From contig JBEBSD010000003.1 in the NCBI GenBank assembly GCA_040394475.1, positions 104,923 through 168,922 on the forward strand: DNA of 64,000 bases, given 5' to 3'. Numbering within the stretch: the first letter of the stretch is position 1; every line of letters begins with the position of its first letter. The position numbers and the translations under genes were made by a program. The DNA is from JBEBSD01 sp040394475. GTDB taxonomy: Bacteria; Bacteroidota; Bacteroidia; Cytophagales; Spirosomataceae. This document shows positions 9,745-17,140 of this stretch, piece by piece. Below the pieces are notes generated by a model. That model saw only the letters and a list, made by a program, of their open reading frames with translations. It had not been told where the DNA came from and made no database searches.

Positions 9745-10509
9745 GTGAAATTAAGTGTTGTGATTCCAGCTTATAACGAAGAAGATTCCATTGCCGACAC
9801 CCTTCGTTCGTTGCACGGAACGTTAAAAAAACACGGTATCCCACACGAAATTTGTGTGACCAACGATAATTCGAAAGACGGAACCCTGCGGGTACTTGAC
9901 GAGCTGTCGCTCGAAATTCCGGAACTGATTTATTATACCAATCTCGGACCCAACGGGTTTGGGTATGCCGTCAGGTATGGTCTTGAGCGTTTTTCCGGTG
10001 ACTGTGTGGCGGTGTTTATGGCGGATATGTCGGATGATCCGGAGGACCTGGTGAAATTTTATCATAAAATGCTGGAAGGGGATTACGATTGTGTTTTCGG
10101 ATCGCGTTGGGAAGCGGGAGGCAAGGTGGTCGATTACCCGAGGGTCAAGCGGTTTATTAACCGGATCGCCAATTTTATCGTAAAGGTGGTTATGGGGATT
10201 CCCTACAACGATACGACAAATGCCTTCAAGCTGTATAAGCGGGAAACCATCGAAGGGATCAAGCCCTTTCTGGCGCCTCATTTCAACCTGACCATCGAGT
10301 TGCCGCTGAAGGCAATGGTCCGTGGCTATAACTACGCAGTGGTACCCAACAGCTGGACGAACCGGAAGTTCGGAGAGTCGAAGCTGAAGATCAAGGAAAT
10401 GGGAAGCCGTTACTTTTTTATTCTCCTGTATTGTTTGATCGAAAAGTATTTTTCGCAGGGCGATTATATGAAAAAAACGGAAGCTGTTAAAAAGCAGGTG
10501 AGCCGGTAG
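9745..10509 (+). CDS. Family 2 glycosyltransferase (dolichyl-phosphate-mannose synthase-like)
   Basis: This 254-residue GT-A fold glycosyltransferase starts at a GTG codon, chosen because KLSVVIPAYNEEDS begins immediately. The nucleotide-sugar site is seen in VIPAYNEED, NDNSKDGT and the metal-binding MADMSDDPED. The segment FGSRWEAGG near residue 115 is typical of DPM1-like and GtrB-like enzymes that glycosylate polyprenyl phosphate. There is no long C-terminal membrane tail, so it is probably a peripheral membrane enzyme. A repeat element begins seven bases after the stop codon. Confidence 0.88.
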   Translation: MKLSVVIPAYNEEDSIADTLRSLHGTLKKHGIPHEICVTNDNSKDGTLRVLDELSLEIPELIYYTNLGPNGFGYAVRYGLERFSGDCVAVFMADMSDDPEDLVKFYHKMLEGDYDCVFGSRWEAGGKVVDYPRVKRFINRIANFIVKVVMGIPYNDTTNAFKLYKRETIEGIKPFLAPHFNLTIELPLKAMVRGYNYAVVPNSWTNRKFGESKLKIKEMGSRYFFILLYCLIEKYFSQGDYMKKTEAVKKQVSR

Positions 10510-10516
10510 CGCGCAT

Positions 10517-10718
10517 CCATGGTCTGTGTCCCCACAGACCATTTTGGATACGAGCTGGATTCTAAAGTGGTCTGTGAGGACACAGACCACGGTGGGGACA
10601 CAGACCACGGTGGGGACACAGACCACGGTGAGGACACAGACCACGGTGGGGACACAGACCACGGTGAGGACACAGACCACGGTGAGGACACAGACCACGG
10701 TGGGGACACAGACCACGG
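10517..10718 (+). repeat. Double-hairpin repeat with an eight-copy 18-bp array
   Basis: The element begins with a hairpin, ATGGTCTGTG / TCCC / CACAGACCAT (10519-10542). A spacer beginning TTTTGGATACG follows, then a second hairpin of GGTCTGTG with CACAGACC. Its right arm is amplified into eight exact-length 18-bp units at 10575-10718, each TGRGGACACAGACCACGG. The head and spacer recur at 26.7, 27.1 and 35.6 kb. It lies between two unrelated genes. There are no spacers, so it is not CRISPR. Confidence 0.92.
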
Positions 10719-10794
10719 GAAGTGAAGAAGGGATCAGGAAATCAGCTAGCCCGTAGCGATTTGCTGTAAATCTGCTATATTCGTGTAACACAAA

Positions 10795-12180
10795 ATGACA
10801 AGCGCAATGTACGTAGAACAAATTTATACCGGTTGCCTGGCACAGGGAGCTTATTATATTGAGAGTAATGGCGAAGCCGTGGTAATTGATCCGTTACGGG
10901 AAGTAAGTCCTTACCTGAAACGTGCGGAAAAAGACAACGCTACCATCAAATATGTTTTCGAAACCCATTTTCATGCCGATTTTGTCAGCGGTCATATTGA
11001 CCTGGCCGAGAAGACGGGGGCGGCGATTGTCTATGGCCCGACGGCCCAGCCTGATTTCAAAGCGCATATCGCGGCCGACGGAGAGGAATTCAGGGTAGGG
11101 GCGCTCACCTTTAAAGCCATCCATACACCAGGCCACACATTGGAAAGTACTTGTTACCTGCTCAAAAACGAGGAAGGGAAAGAAGTGGCGCTCTTTACCG
11201 GCGATACCTTGTTTATAGGGGACGTCGGCCGGCCGGACCTGGCCCAGAAGCTGCAGTCGGACCTGACGCAGGAAAAACTGGCAGGTTTGCTGTATGATTC
11301 GCTGCGGGAGAAAATCCTGCCTCTTCCGGATAGTCTGATCATCTACCCGGCGCACGGCGCAGGATCGGCTTGCGGCAAGAACATGAGCAAGGAAACAACT
11401 GATACCCTGGGGCACCAGAAGGAAGTGAATTATGCACTCCAGCCGATGACCAAAGAGGCATTTATAAAAGCGGTTACAGAAGGCCTGACGCAGCCTCCCC
11501 TGTATTTCCCGGAGAATGTCCGGATGAACAGCAAAGGGTACGACAGTATCGATACGGTACTGGGCAGAGGATTACAGGCGCTTTCTCCCGAAGCATTTGA
11601 GCGCCTTGCCAACGAATCGGGAGCGGTGCTGCTCGACACCCGTGACGCGGAAGTGTTTGCCCGGGGGTTCATTCCCAATTCAATTAATATAGGGGTAGAT
11701 GGAAGCTTCGCGCCCTGGGTAGGAGCCCTGATCCCGGATGTGAAACAACCGCTCTTACTGATAACCGAAACGGGCCGCGAAGAAGAGGTGGTCACGCGGC
11801 TGGCCAGAGTAGGCTATGATTACGCGCTAGGGTACCTTCGCGACGGGTTTGACGCCTGGCTGAAGGCCGGAAAAGAAACGGACCGGATTGAATCCGTTGC
11901 TGCCGCGGAAATTGCTCCGGATGCCGAATTCCTGGATGTACGGAAGGAGAACGAATACGATACCGGCCATGTCGAGGGTGCGCTGAACGTGCCCCTGGAT
12001 TACATCAATGAGCAGCTTCACAAGATTTCCAAAGACAGAACCTATTACATACACTGCGCGGGTGGGTATCGCTCGATGGTATTTGCCTCCATCCTGAAAT
12101 CCCGCGGATACGAGCATATCGTCAACGTACAGGGAGGATTTAAAGCTCTTAAAGAAGCCCGAAAATTTGACCTCGCCTAA
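10795..12180 (+). CDS. MBL-fold hydrolase with two rhodanese domains (persulfide dioxygenase-like)
   Basis: This 461-residue cytosolic protein has an ETHE1-like metallo-beta-lactamase domain (residues 5-235) and two rhodanese domains. Metal ligands are seen in THFHADFVSGH near 60, HTPGHT near 105 and GDTLFIGDVGRPDL near 140. The first rhodanese has no cysteine at its active loop (LITETGREEE) and is probably inactive. The second has YIHCAGGYRS, with the catalytic Cys. The family oxidises glutathione or protein persulfides to sulfite and handles sulfane sulfur. A second Met at 10807 is an equally good start by homology with MYxEQ-type N-termini. Confidence 0.9.
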   Translation: MTSAMYVEQIYTGCLAQGAYYIESNGEAVVIDPLREVSPYLKRAEKDNATIKYVFETHFHADFVSGHIDLAEKTGAAIVYGPTAQPDFKAHIAADGEEFRVGALTFKAIHTPGHTLESTCYLLKNEEGKEVALFTGDTLFIGDVGRPDLAQKLQSDLTQEKLAGLLYDSLREKILPLPDSLIIYPAHGAGSACGKNMSKETTDTLGHQKEVNYALQPMTKEAFIKAVTEGLTQPPLYFPENVRMNSKGYDSIDTVLGRGLQALSPEAFERLANESGAVLLDTRDAEVFARGFIPNSINIGVDGSFAPWVGALIPDVKQPLLLITETGREEEVVTRLARVGYDYALGYLRDGFDAWLKAGKETDRIESVAAAEIAPDAEFLDVRKENEYDTGHVEGALNVPLDYINEQLHKISKDRTYYIHCAGGYRSMVFASILKSRGYEHIVNVQGGFKALKEARKFDLA

Positions 12181-12733
12181 CCGCTCTCTCCCGTGCGGCG
12201 GGTCACGCTGACCCGGTCAGAGACGAGTGAGAGCCAGGTGCTTGGCCCCATCATTTTCCTCCGTGTTTTCTCTGTGTTTTTCCCTCTGTGAAGCTCCGTG
12301 TCACTTTTTTATCCGCGCCTGTATCGTCTTGCTACGCAGGTCAGGAGACCTGCCGTCACCCTCCCGTCGTCAGCGTGACCCGGTCAGCGTGACCGGGTCA
12401 GAGACGAGTGAGAGCCAGGTGCTTGGCCCCATCATTTTCCTCCGTGTTTTCTCCGTGTTTTTCCCTCTGTGAAGCTCCGTGTTACTTTTTTTATCCGCGC
12501 ACGTATCGTCTCGCTGCGCAGGTCAGGAGACCTGCTGTCACCCTCCCGTCGTCAGCGTGACCCGGTCAGTGTGACCCGGTCAGAGACGAGGGAGAGCCAG
12601 TGAGAGCCAGGTGCTTGGCCCCATCATTTTCCTCTGTGTTTTCTCCGTGTTTTTCCCTCTGTGAAGCTCCGTGTTACTTTTTTTATCCGCGCCTGCATCG
12701 TGTTGCTACGCAGATCGTACCGCTACGTCGCCT
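12181..12733. repeat. Three tandem copies of a 182-bp intergenic repeat
   Basis: The GGTCAGAGACGAG landmark starts at 12214, 12396 and 12578, exactly 182 bases apart. Each copy contains a T-rich core with CCTCCGTGTTTTCTC and CTGTGAAGCTCCGTGT; the third copy is partly degenerate at its end. The core matches, in reverse complement, the array at 41.9-42.1 kb. The translated frames are low-complexity and show no protein signature. Nothing else is seen in this gap. Confidence 0.9.
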
Positions 12734-12773
12734 AAAAAGCATTCAGCCCGAGTCACAGGGCCCGGGCTGAATG
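12734..12773 (-). terminator. Rho-independent terminator after the GH78-like gene
   Basis: An 11-bp stem (12740-12750 with 12763-12773) is followed, on the minus strand, by five T. It lies 14 bases beyond the stop of the minus-strand rhamnosidase-like gene. Confidence 0.8.
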
Positions 12774-12786
12774 ACAAGTAGTAGTG

Positions 12787-14550
12787 TCAGCGGATAATTT
12801 TAATCCCTTTGGGAGCGTCGATCTGGCTGGTAACCTTACCGTTTGCCTGTTTGGTATGCTTCACCTTTACAAGACCGAGTGGGGTAGGGAAGGTCCCTTC
12901 AGCGAATTTCAGATCTCCCAGGTTCGGTTTAATACTGATGGTTTTGCACCCCGGCTCCAGCACCCTGATTCCCAGAACATGTTCTGTCAGCCAGGGAGTC
13001 GGACCGGAAGCCCATCCATGACAAAGGCTGTGGCGGAAGCCCACATAACAGTAGCCGCCGAAATCGCCGTGAATGTCTTTTTGGCCCGGCTTGGGGAGTT
13101 CGTCAATGCGGGAAGCATTGGGGAGCCATTTCAGGTTGAAATCCTCCCAAAACGTAGTAGCTCCCAGTCCGAGCATCGCCCCCCAGTACTCCCGGATGGC
13201 ATCGATTGCTCCCTGGTAATCGCCGGCCTTTGCTTTGGCCTGCAGCATGTAATAGCCGTAAAAGGTGGAAAAGTTTTCGGCTCCTCCCACCGCAAGCACT
13301 TCGTCATTGGCTTTTTGCGCAGGGATAATATCGGCAAGCGCCATCAGTGCAGCTGCCTGCTTGGAGTTGTTATGATCGGGAATATACTTACGAAGCCGCA
13401 CGACGGCCTCTTCGCACTTCTTTTGCATCACCGGGTCTTTTAAAATCTGGCACAACTCGGCGCCTGCCGTAAATGCCCACACCATCATTGCCTGCAGACC
13501 GGCATCCACTCCGGTTTTGTTCTCGCTGGAAGGCCAGTCGAGGAAACGGGTCCCGTCGAGGGTTTCCTTATTATCGTTCCCGATTTTGGTCATCATATGG
13601 TTGAGCAGCTGCACCAGGTACTCTTTTTGTTCGGCCAGGTAGTTTAGGTCACCATTATGGTAGTACCAGTCGCGGTGGATAATGATCCACCACATCGAAT
13701 AGGTGCTGATACCGTTCATCCATTGGGGGATGGGCGTGATGTCACGTGAAAGATCCAGGCTTTTGGGAACCACGTTATTGTACCCGAAAATAGTGCTGAT
13801 CGCCGACACTTCCGGGTGCATATCGCCCACCCACACCAGGCGGTCGCGTTTGATGCCGTCCCACAGGTAATCCTGCATATTGAGGTGCACGGTATAGGCG
13901 CCGGTCATCCAGATTTTGTTCAGGAGTTCATCGCTGGAGTTAAAGGATCCCAGGTAAGGGATATCCCGGAACGTAAACGAAGCCCTCACTTCTTTCAGTT
14001 GGAGCTCTACCGGAGCATCCAGTACGTCAATCCGGACAAAGCGGAACCCGGTGTTGCCGATTTCCAGTTTACCCAGCCAGGGTACCTCCACTTCCAGGTC
14101 GCGCATGGCATGATCGTTGGTGGCATTCTGGTTCGGTTCGATCTCACTCATGGCCTCGCTGACGGATTCCCCAAAACGGACCCGAAGTTTAACGGGTTTG
14201 TTGCCGGGGTACATTCCCGTTACAATTTGAAGGCCTCCGTGAAGCTCTTTACCAAAGTCCAGCAAGAAAGCAGGTTTCACCTGCGGAGTACTTTTAAGGA
14301 CGGCCATATTTTGATTGGCCAGGTCTGCTTGTCCGTTACCGGGCAGCAGCAGTCGTTCCAGGTTATGGATGCGGTCTTTTTCCAGGGTATTTTGCCAGAG
14401 GATTTTTACGGGAGACAGGTACCGTGTTACCGTTTCCACTGCTTGTGCATTTCGGGCTTCTTCCTGCGAAAACACCGGCGGGAGCTGGGCCGGAAGCAAG
14501 GACGGCCATGCACAGACAAATACTAACGGTAGAAATGTTTTTTTAAACAT
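12787..14550 (-). CDS. Secreted GH78-like alpha-L-rhamnosidase
   Basis: This 587-residue protein has a signal peptide (MFKKTFLPLVFVCAWPSLLPAQ). A beta-sandwich region near residues 90-200 is followed by an (alpha/alpha)6 six-hairpin domain. The segment WDGIKRDRLVWVGDMHPE near 250 matches the acidic active-site stretch of GH78 enzymes. The C-terminal beta domain includes HGWASGPTPWL near 505. GH78 enzymes release terminal L-rhamnose. It is monocistronic, ending at a clear terminator, with no Sus genes beside it. It is shorter than many GH78 enzymes because it lacks extra N-terminal modules. Confidence 0.85.
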   Translation of the reverse strand: MFKKTFLPLVFVCAWPSLLPAQLPPVFSQEEARNAQAVETVTRYLSPVKILWQNTLEKDRIHNLERLLLPGNGQADLANQNMAVLKSTPQVKPAFLLDFGKELHGGLQIVTGMYPGNKPVKLRVRFGESVSEAMSEIEPNQNATNDHAMRDLEVEVPWLGKLEIGNTGFRFVRIDVLDAPVELQLKEVRASFTFRDIPYLGSFNSSDELLNKIWMTGAYTVHLNMQDYLWDGIKRDRLVWVGDMHPEVSAISTIFGYNNVVPKSLDLSRDITPIPQWMNGISTYSMWWIIIHRDWYYHNGDLNYLAEQKEYLVQLLNHMMTKIGNDNKETLDGTRFLDWPSSENKTGVDAGLQAMMVWAFTAGAELCQILKDPVMQKKCEEAVVRLRKYIPDHNNSKQAAALMALADIIPAQKANDEVLAVGGAENFSTFYGYYMLQAKAKAGDYQGAIDAIREYWGAMLGLGATTFWEDFNLKWLPNASRIDELPKPGQKDIHGDFGGYCYVGFRHSLCHGWASGPTPWLTEHVLGIRVLEPGCKTISIKPNLGDLKFAEGTFPTPLGLVKVKHTKQANGKVTSQIDAPKGIKIIR

Positions 14551-14671
14551 GGATTTAGCTGAATTGTAGTGATAGAAATTCCTACAATTTTATAAAAAGT
14601 GAGACGCGGGTCTCTCCTGTGCTCTCCTGTGTGCGGGTACGGGGACTTTGCGCTCCCCGGGGCGGCAGCTA

Positions 14672-15508
14672 TTATTCCTGACGGCCCTGGCTGTCCTGGT
14701 ACAGGCGGATTTCGGTTTGGGGAGTGGGCGGTGCGATGTGATGGGTGGCGAGGGCTTCTTTCAGGTTCTCCTGGTTTTCATAAAATGCATTGCCATAGTC
14801 GTTTTTGGATGCCCATGCCTGGATCAGCAGGTTAACGGTGTTGGGACTTAGCTGGTTCACCAGTACCTGCGGAGCCGGATGGGGTAAAATCCGTGTATCT
14901 TCCCGAAGGACATCAAGAATCACCGAACGGACGGCCTTGATATCGGATTTGTCGGAAATATCCAGTTTGTATTCGATTCGCCTGGATTGGATATTGGAAT
15001 AATTGGTAATAATTGAGTTCGCCAACGGGCCGTTCGGAGCAAAAACAGTAATACCGTCGGCCTTTCTCAGAGTGGTATACAGGATATCGATATGCTCTAT
15101 CGTTCCTGAGGCGCCGTTGGTGCTGTCAATCGCATCTCCTACCCGGAAAGGCCGGAAGAGTAAGATGAGCACCCCTCCGGCAAAGTTGGACAAACTTCCC
15201 TGAAGGGAGAGACCAACCGCCAGGCTGGCGGCGCTCAGGACTGCCAGAAAGGAGGTGGTCTGAAGTCCCATTGTACTGGCGGCCGACAGCAGGAGCATGG
15301 CATAAAGGATGAATTTGAGCAGACTCATGATAAAGTCGCGCAAAGACAGTTCTACCTTGTTTTTCTCGAAGCGGTTCCGGACAATCCGCAGGATAATGCG
15401 AACCAGGTAACTTCCTATAATCAGAACAATGATCCCCAGGACGATAGAGGGAACACGCTGCAGAATAGCGTCCAGGATGTGATCAAGGCCATTTTCCAGT
15501 TTTTGCAT
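14672..15508 (-). CDS. Small-conductance mechanosensitive channel (MscS family)
   Basis: This 278-residue inner-membrane protein has three transmembrane segments in the first 110 residues and then the conserved MscS pore helix and beta domain. AVLSAASLAVGLSLQGSLSNFAGG near residue 90 is the glycine/alanine-rich pore-lining TM3. FRPFRVGDAID near 118 and FAPNGPLANSIITNYS near 155 are beta-domain signatures. The channel opens on membrane tension to release solutes. It is transcribed divergently from yjbQ. Confidence 0.93.
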   Translation of the reverse strand: MQKLENGLDHILDAILQRVPSIVLGIIVLIIGSYLVRIILRIVRNRFEKNKVELSLRDFIMSLLKFILYAMLLLSAASTMGLQTTSFLAVLSAASLAVGLSLQGSLSNFAGGVLILLFRPFRVGDAIDSTNGASGTIEHIDILYTTLRKADGITVFAPNGPLANSIITNYSNIQSRRIEYKLDISDKSDIKAVRSVILDVLREDTRILPHPAPQVLVNQLSPNTVNLLIQAWASKNDYGNAFYENQENLKEALATHHIAPPTPQTEIRLYQDSQGRQE

Positions 15509-15629
15509 GTCAAGTAGATGGGACAGGTGACACTTATTTCCTGGTAAGTTAACGTTTAGAAAGCGATCATTGTTCGTAAAGCGTACGGATTCTGTTATTT
15601 TAGCAGATCAGTAACAGACAGCTTATCCC

Positions 15630-16052
15630 ATGAAATTCTACCAGCAGTTCCTGACACTCCCGCCAAAAAAACGCGGGTTTCATCTGATCACGCCGGCTAT
15701 TGCAGACGCCCTGACTCCGGTCCGGCATTGGAAAACAGGGGTTTGCCAGGTATTTATCCGGCATACCTCTGCTGCACTGACTATCAATGAAAATGCAGAT
15801 CCGACGGTGCGGATTGATTTTGAGACGTACTTCAATAAGGCTGTTCCTGAAAATGATCCCGATTTCCTGCACCATTATGAAGGTCCTGACGACATGCCGG
15901 CACATCTCAAATCGTCGCTCCTGGGGGCGTCAGTGAGTGTTCCCATCCACCAGGGGAAACTGGCATTGGGAACCTGGCAGGGGATTTACCTTTGTGAGCA
16001 CCGGGATCATGGCGGCAGCAGGCAGCTCGTCCTGACAGCCTGGGGGGAATAA
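15630..16052 (+). CDS. YjbQ/UPF0047 family protein
   Basis: This complete 140-residue protein belongs to the YjbQ family, some members of which have secondary thiamine-phosphate synthase activity. Visible signatures are GVCQVFIRHTSAALTINENADP near residue 30, HHYEGPDDMPAHLKSSLLG near 75 and GTWQGIYLCEHRDHGG near 112. These carry the conserved His/Glu/Asp residues. It stands alone. A 9-bp inverted repeat (16058-16066 with 16081-16089) follows the stop. Confidence 0.92.
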   Translation: MKFYQQFLTLPPKKRGFHLITPAIADALTPVRHWKTGVCQVFIRHTSAALTINENADPTVRIDFETYFNKAVPENDPDFLHHYEGPDDMPAHLKSSLLGASVSVPIHQGKLALGTWQGIYLCEHRDHGGSRQLVLTAWGE

Positions 16053-16057
16053 AAGGC

Positions 16058-16089
16058 AAACCGGAGATTTGCGTTGAAACCTCCGGTTT
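16058..16089 (+). terminator. Possible weak terminator hairpin after yjbQ
   Basis: AAACCGGAG pairs perfectly with CTCCGGTTT across a 14-base loop just after the stop. No T-run follows, so it may only be a stabilising 3' hairpin. Confidence 0.35.
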
Positions 16090-16121
16090 ACTGCTGGCGC
16101 CGGTGCCGGCGATGGTTGCTG

Positions 16122-16505
16122 TTAGATACTCGCTTCAGCGGTGCTTTCCTTGGGATTGATCCCGTACTGATTAGTGCCGGGAGTGCCTTCCTTGACTGCC
16201 AGTACGATGAACCATATAAAACCAATAATGGGAATCAAATTAATAAGCACGTACCAGCCGCTTTTGTCAATATCATGAAGCCGTCTGACAGCAACTGCAA
16301 TACCGGGGACCAGTACCGCCAGCGCATAAAGCCCGTAAATAGGACCGTATCCGATAGCTTCATAAGCCAACCCTAACAGGTTGTCGAGCGTCATCGCGAT
16401 GATCCCGAAGATCAGGTTAAACAAGACAAAATACCAGAACTCGCTTCTTCTTGCCCTTCCGGTGAAGGTGGCGTAATTTTGTAATACTTTCCGATAATAG
16501 TTCAT
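16122..16505 (-). CDS. DUF805 membrane protein
   Basis: This 127-residue protein has the DUF805 signature YATFTGRARRSEFWYF near residue 11, three or four transmembrane segments, and RLHDIDKSGWYVLINLIP near 76. The function of DUF805 is unknown. It is convergent with yjbQ and is followed by no other gene on its strand for 600 bases. Confidence 0.9.
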   Translation of the reverse strand: MNYYRKVLQNYATFTGRARRSEFWYFVLFNLIFGIIAMTLDNLLGLAYEAIGYGPIYGLYALAVLVPGIAVAVRRLHDIDKSGWYVLINLIPIIGFIWFIVLAVKEGTPGTNQYGINPKESTAEASI

Positions 16506-17140
16506 TGTTAAGGTTATTTAGTAGAGAATACCTACTCGTCTGGCTTTTCGGATCCGCCCCGTTTTTGAAATGGTCATCCGGCTCCATTACGCTGCCTCAG
16601 CTGCGTCGGTAACAACGGCTTAAGGCGGATGCAGGGATGTTTTCATGAAGTCGGGGCTACGGTTTTGAAGTGATCAGATGTATACTCAAAAAAGCACGTG
16701 AACCTTAAGGACTTAAACCTTGCTGCGGCATGCAGCAGCAAGATCTTTAATGGGTTAGAAGTGGCAATAGTACTAAATTATCTGTAAAAAACAAAATATT
16801 TTAAAGGGAGGTTATTATCCGGTGTATTCGGTTGCAAAGCGATAAAATGGAAACGGGGAATGAGTGGGGTTTAGTTTCGCTTCTGCGGTCCGGTGGAGGT
16901 ATATAGTAAGCTAGAAATTCGTATAGTAGGTGTGGGGAATCGATACGGGTAACGTTATAGGATGGCTATTGCTTTAAGAGTTATATGAAAGAGTTGTCAT
17001 TCCCGCAGCAGTTTATCAGGAAATAGAAGCCTTCTCCGAATTTCAGGTACATTTTCGATTAGAAAACCGATCCGCACGGGTTTTATTGGTAAACGGGCCG
17101 TCCGTCGAGCCCGGGATGATCGCATTTACCTCTACATTCA
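16506..17140. other. 635-base gap with a toxin-gene relic
   Basis: No intact gene was found. The first part holds an imperfect hairpin around 16720-16745 (TTGCTGC with GCAGCAGCAA) without a T-run. The 3' end holds the PIN-like relic described separately. The promoter of the phospholipase gene must also lie here but was not resolved. Confidence 0.6.
16930..17112 (+). pseudogene. Relic of a PIN-domain (DUF3368/VapC-like) toxin gene
   Basis: The frame of base 16981 reads ELYERVVIPAAVYQEI, which closely resembles the conserved strand-helix segment after the first acidic motif of DUF3368/PIN proteins (typically LYGxVxIPxAVxxE). The same frame has an in-frame TAA at 16975 just before it, preceded by NVIGWLLL. 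No start codon, no first Asp motif and no C-terminal acidic residues are visible. I infer a decayed toxin gene; a chance match cannot be excluded. Confidence 0.45.

Noticed and set aside
10575..10718. CRISPR array
   Set aside because: Units are contiguous with no spacers, and no cas genes are present.
10519..10725. Open frames of DTDHGG or WSVSPP repeats over the 18-bp array
   Set aside because: They arise because 18 is a multiple of 3 and the repeats contain no stops. The same element lies in gaps elsewhere in other frames, so the DNA and not the protein is repeated.
9823..10821. 332-residue frame on the minus strand
   Set aside because: It is antisense to the glycosyltransferase and runs through the repeat array; the product has no family signature.
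12227..12472. Small protein in the 182-bp repeat
   Set aside because: The frame repeats itself with the DNA unit and is low in complexity, with no initiation context.
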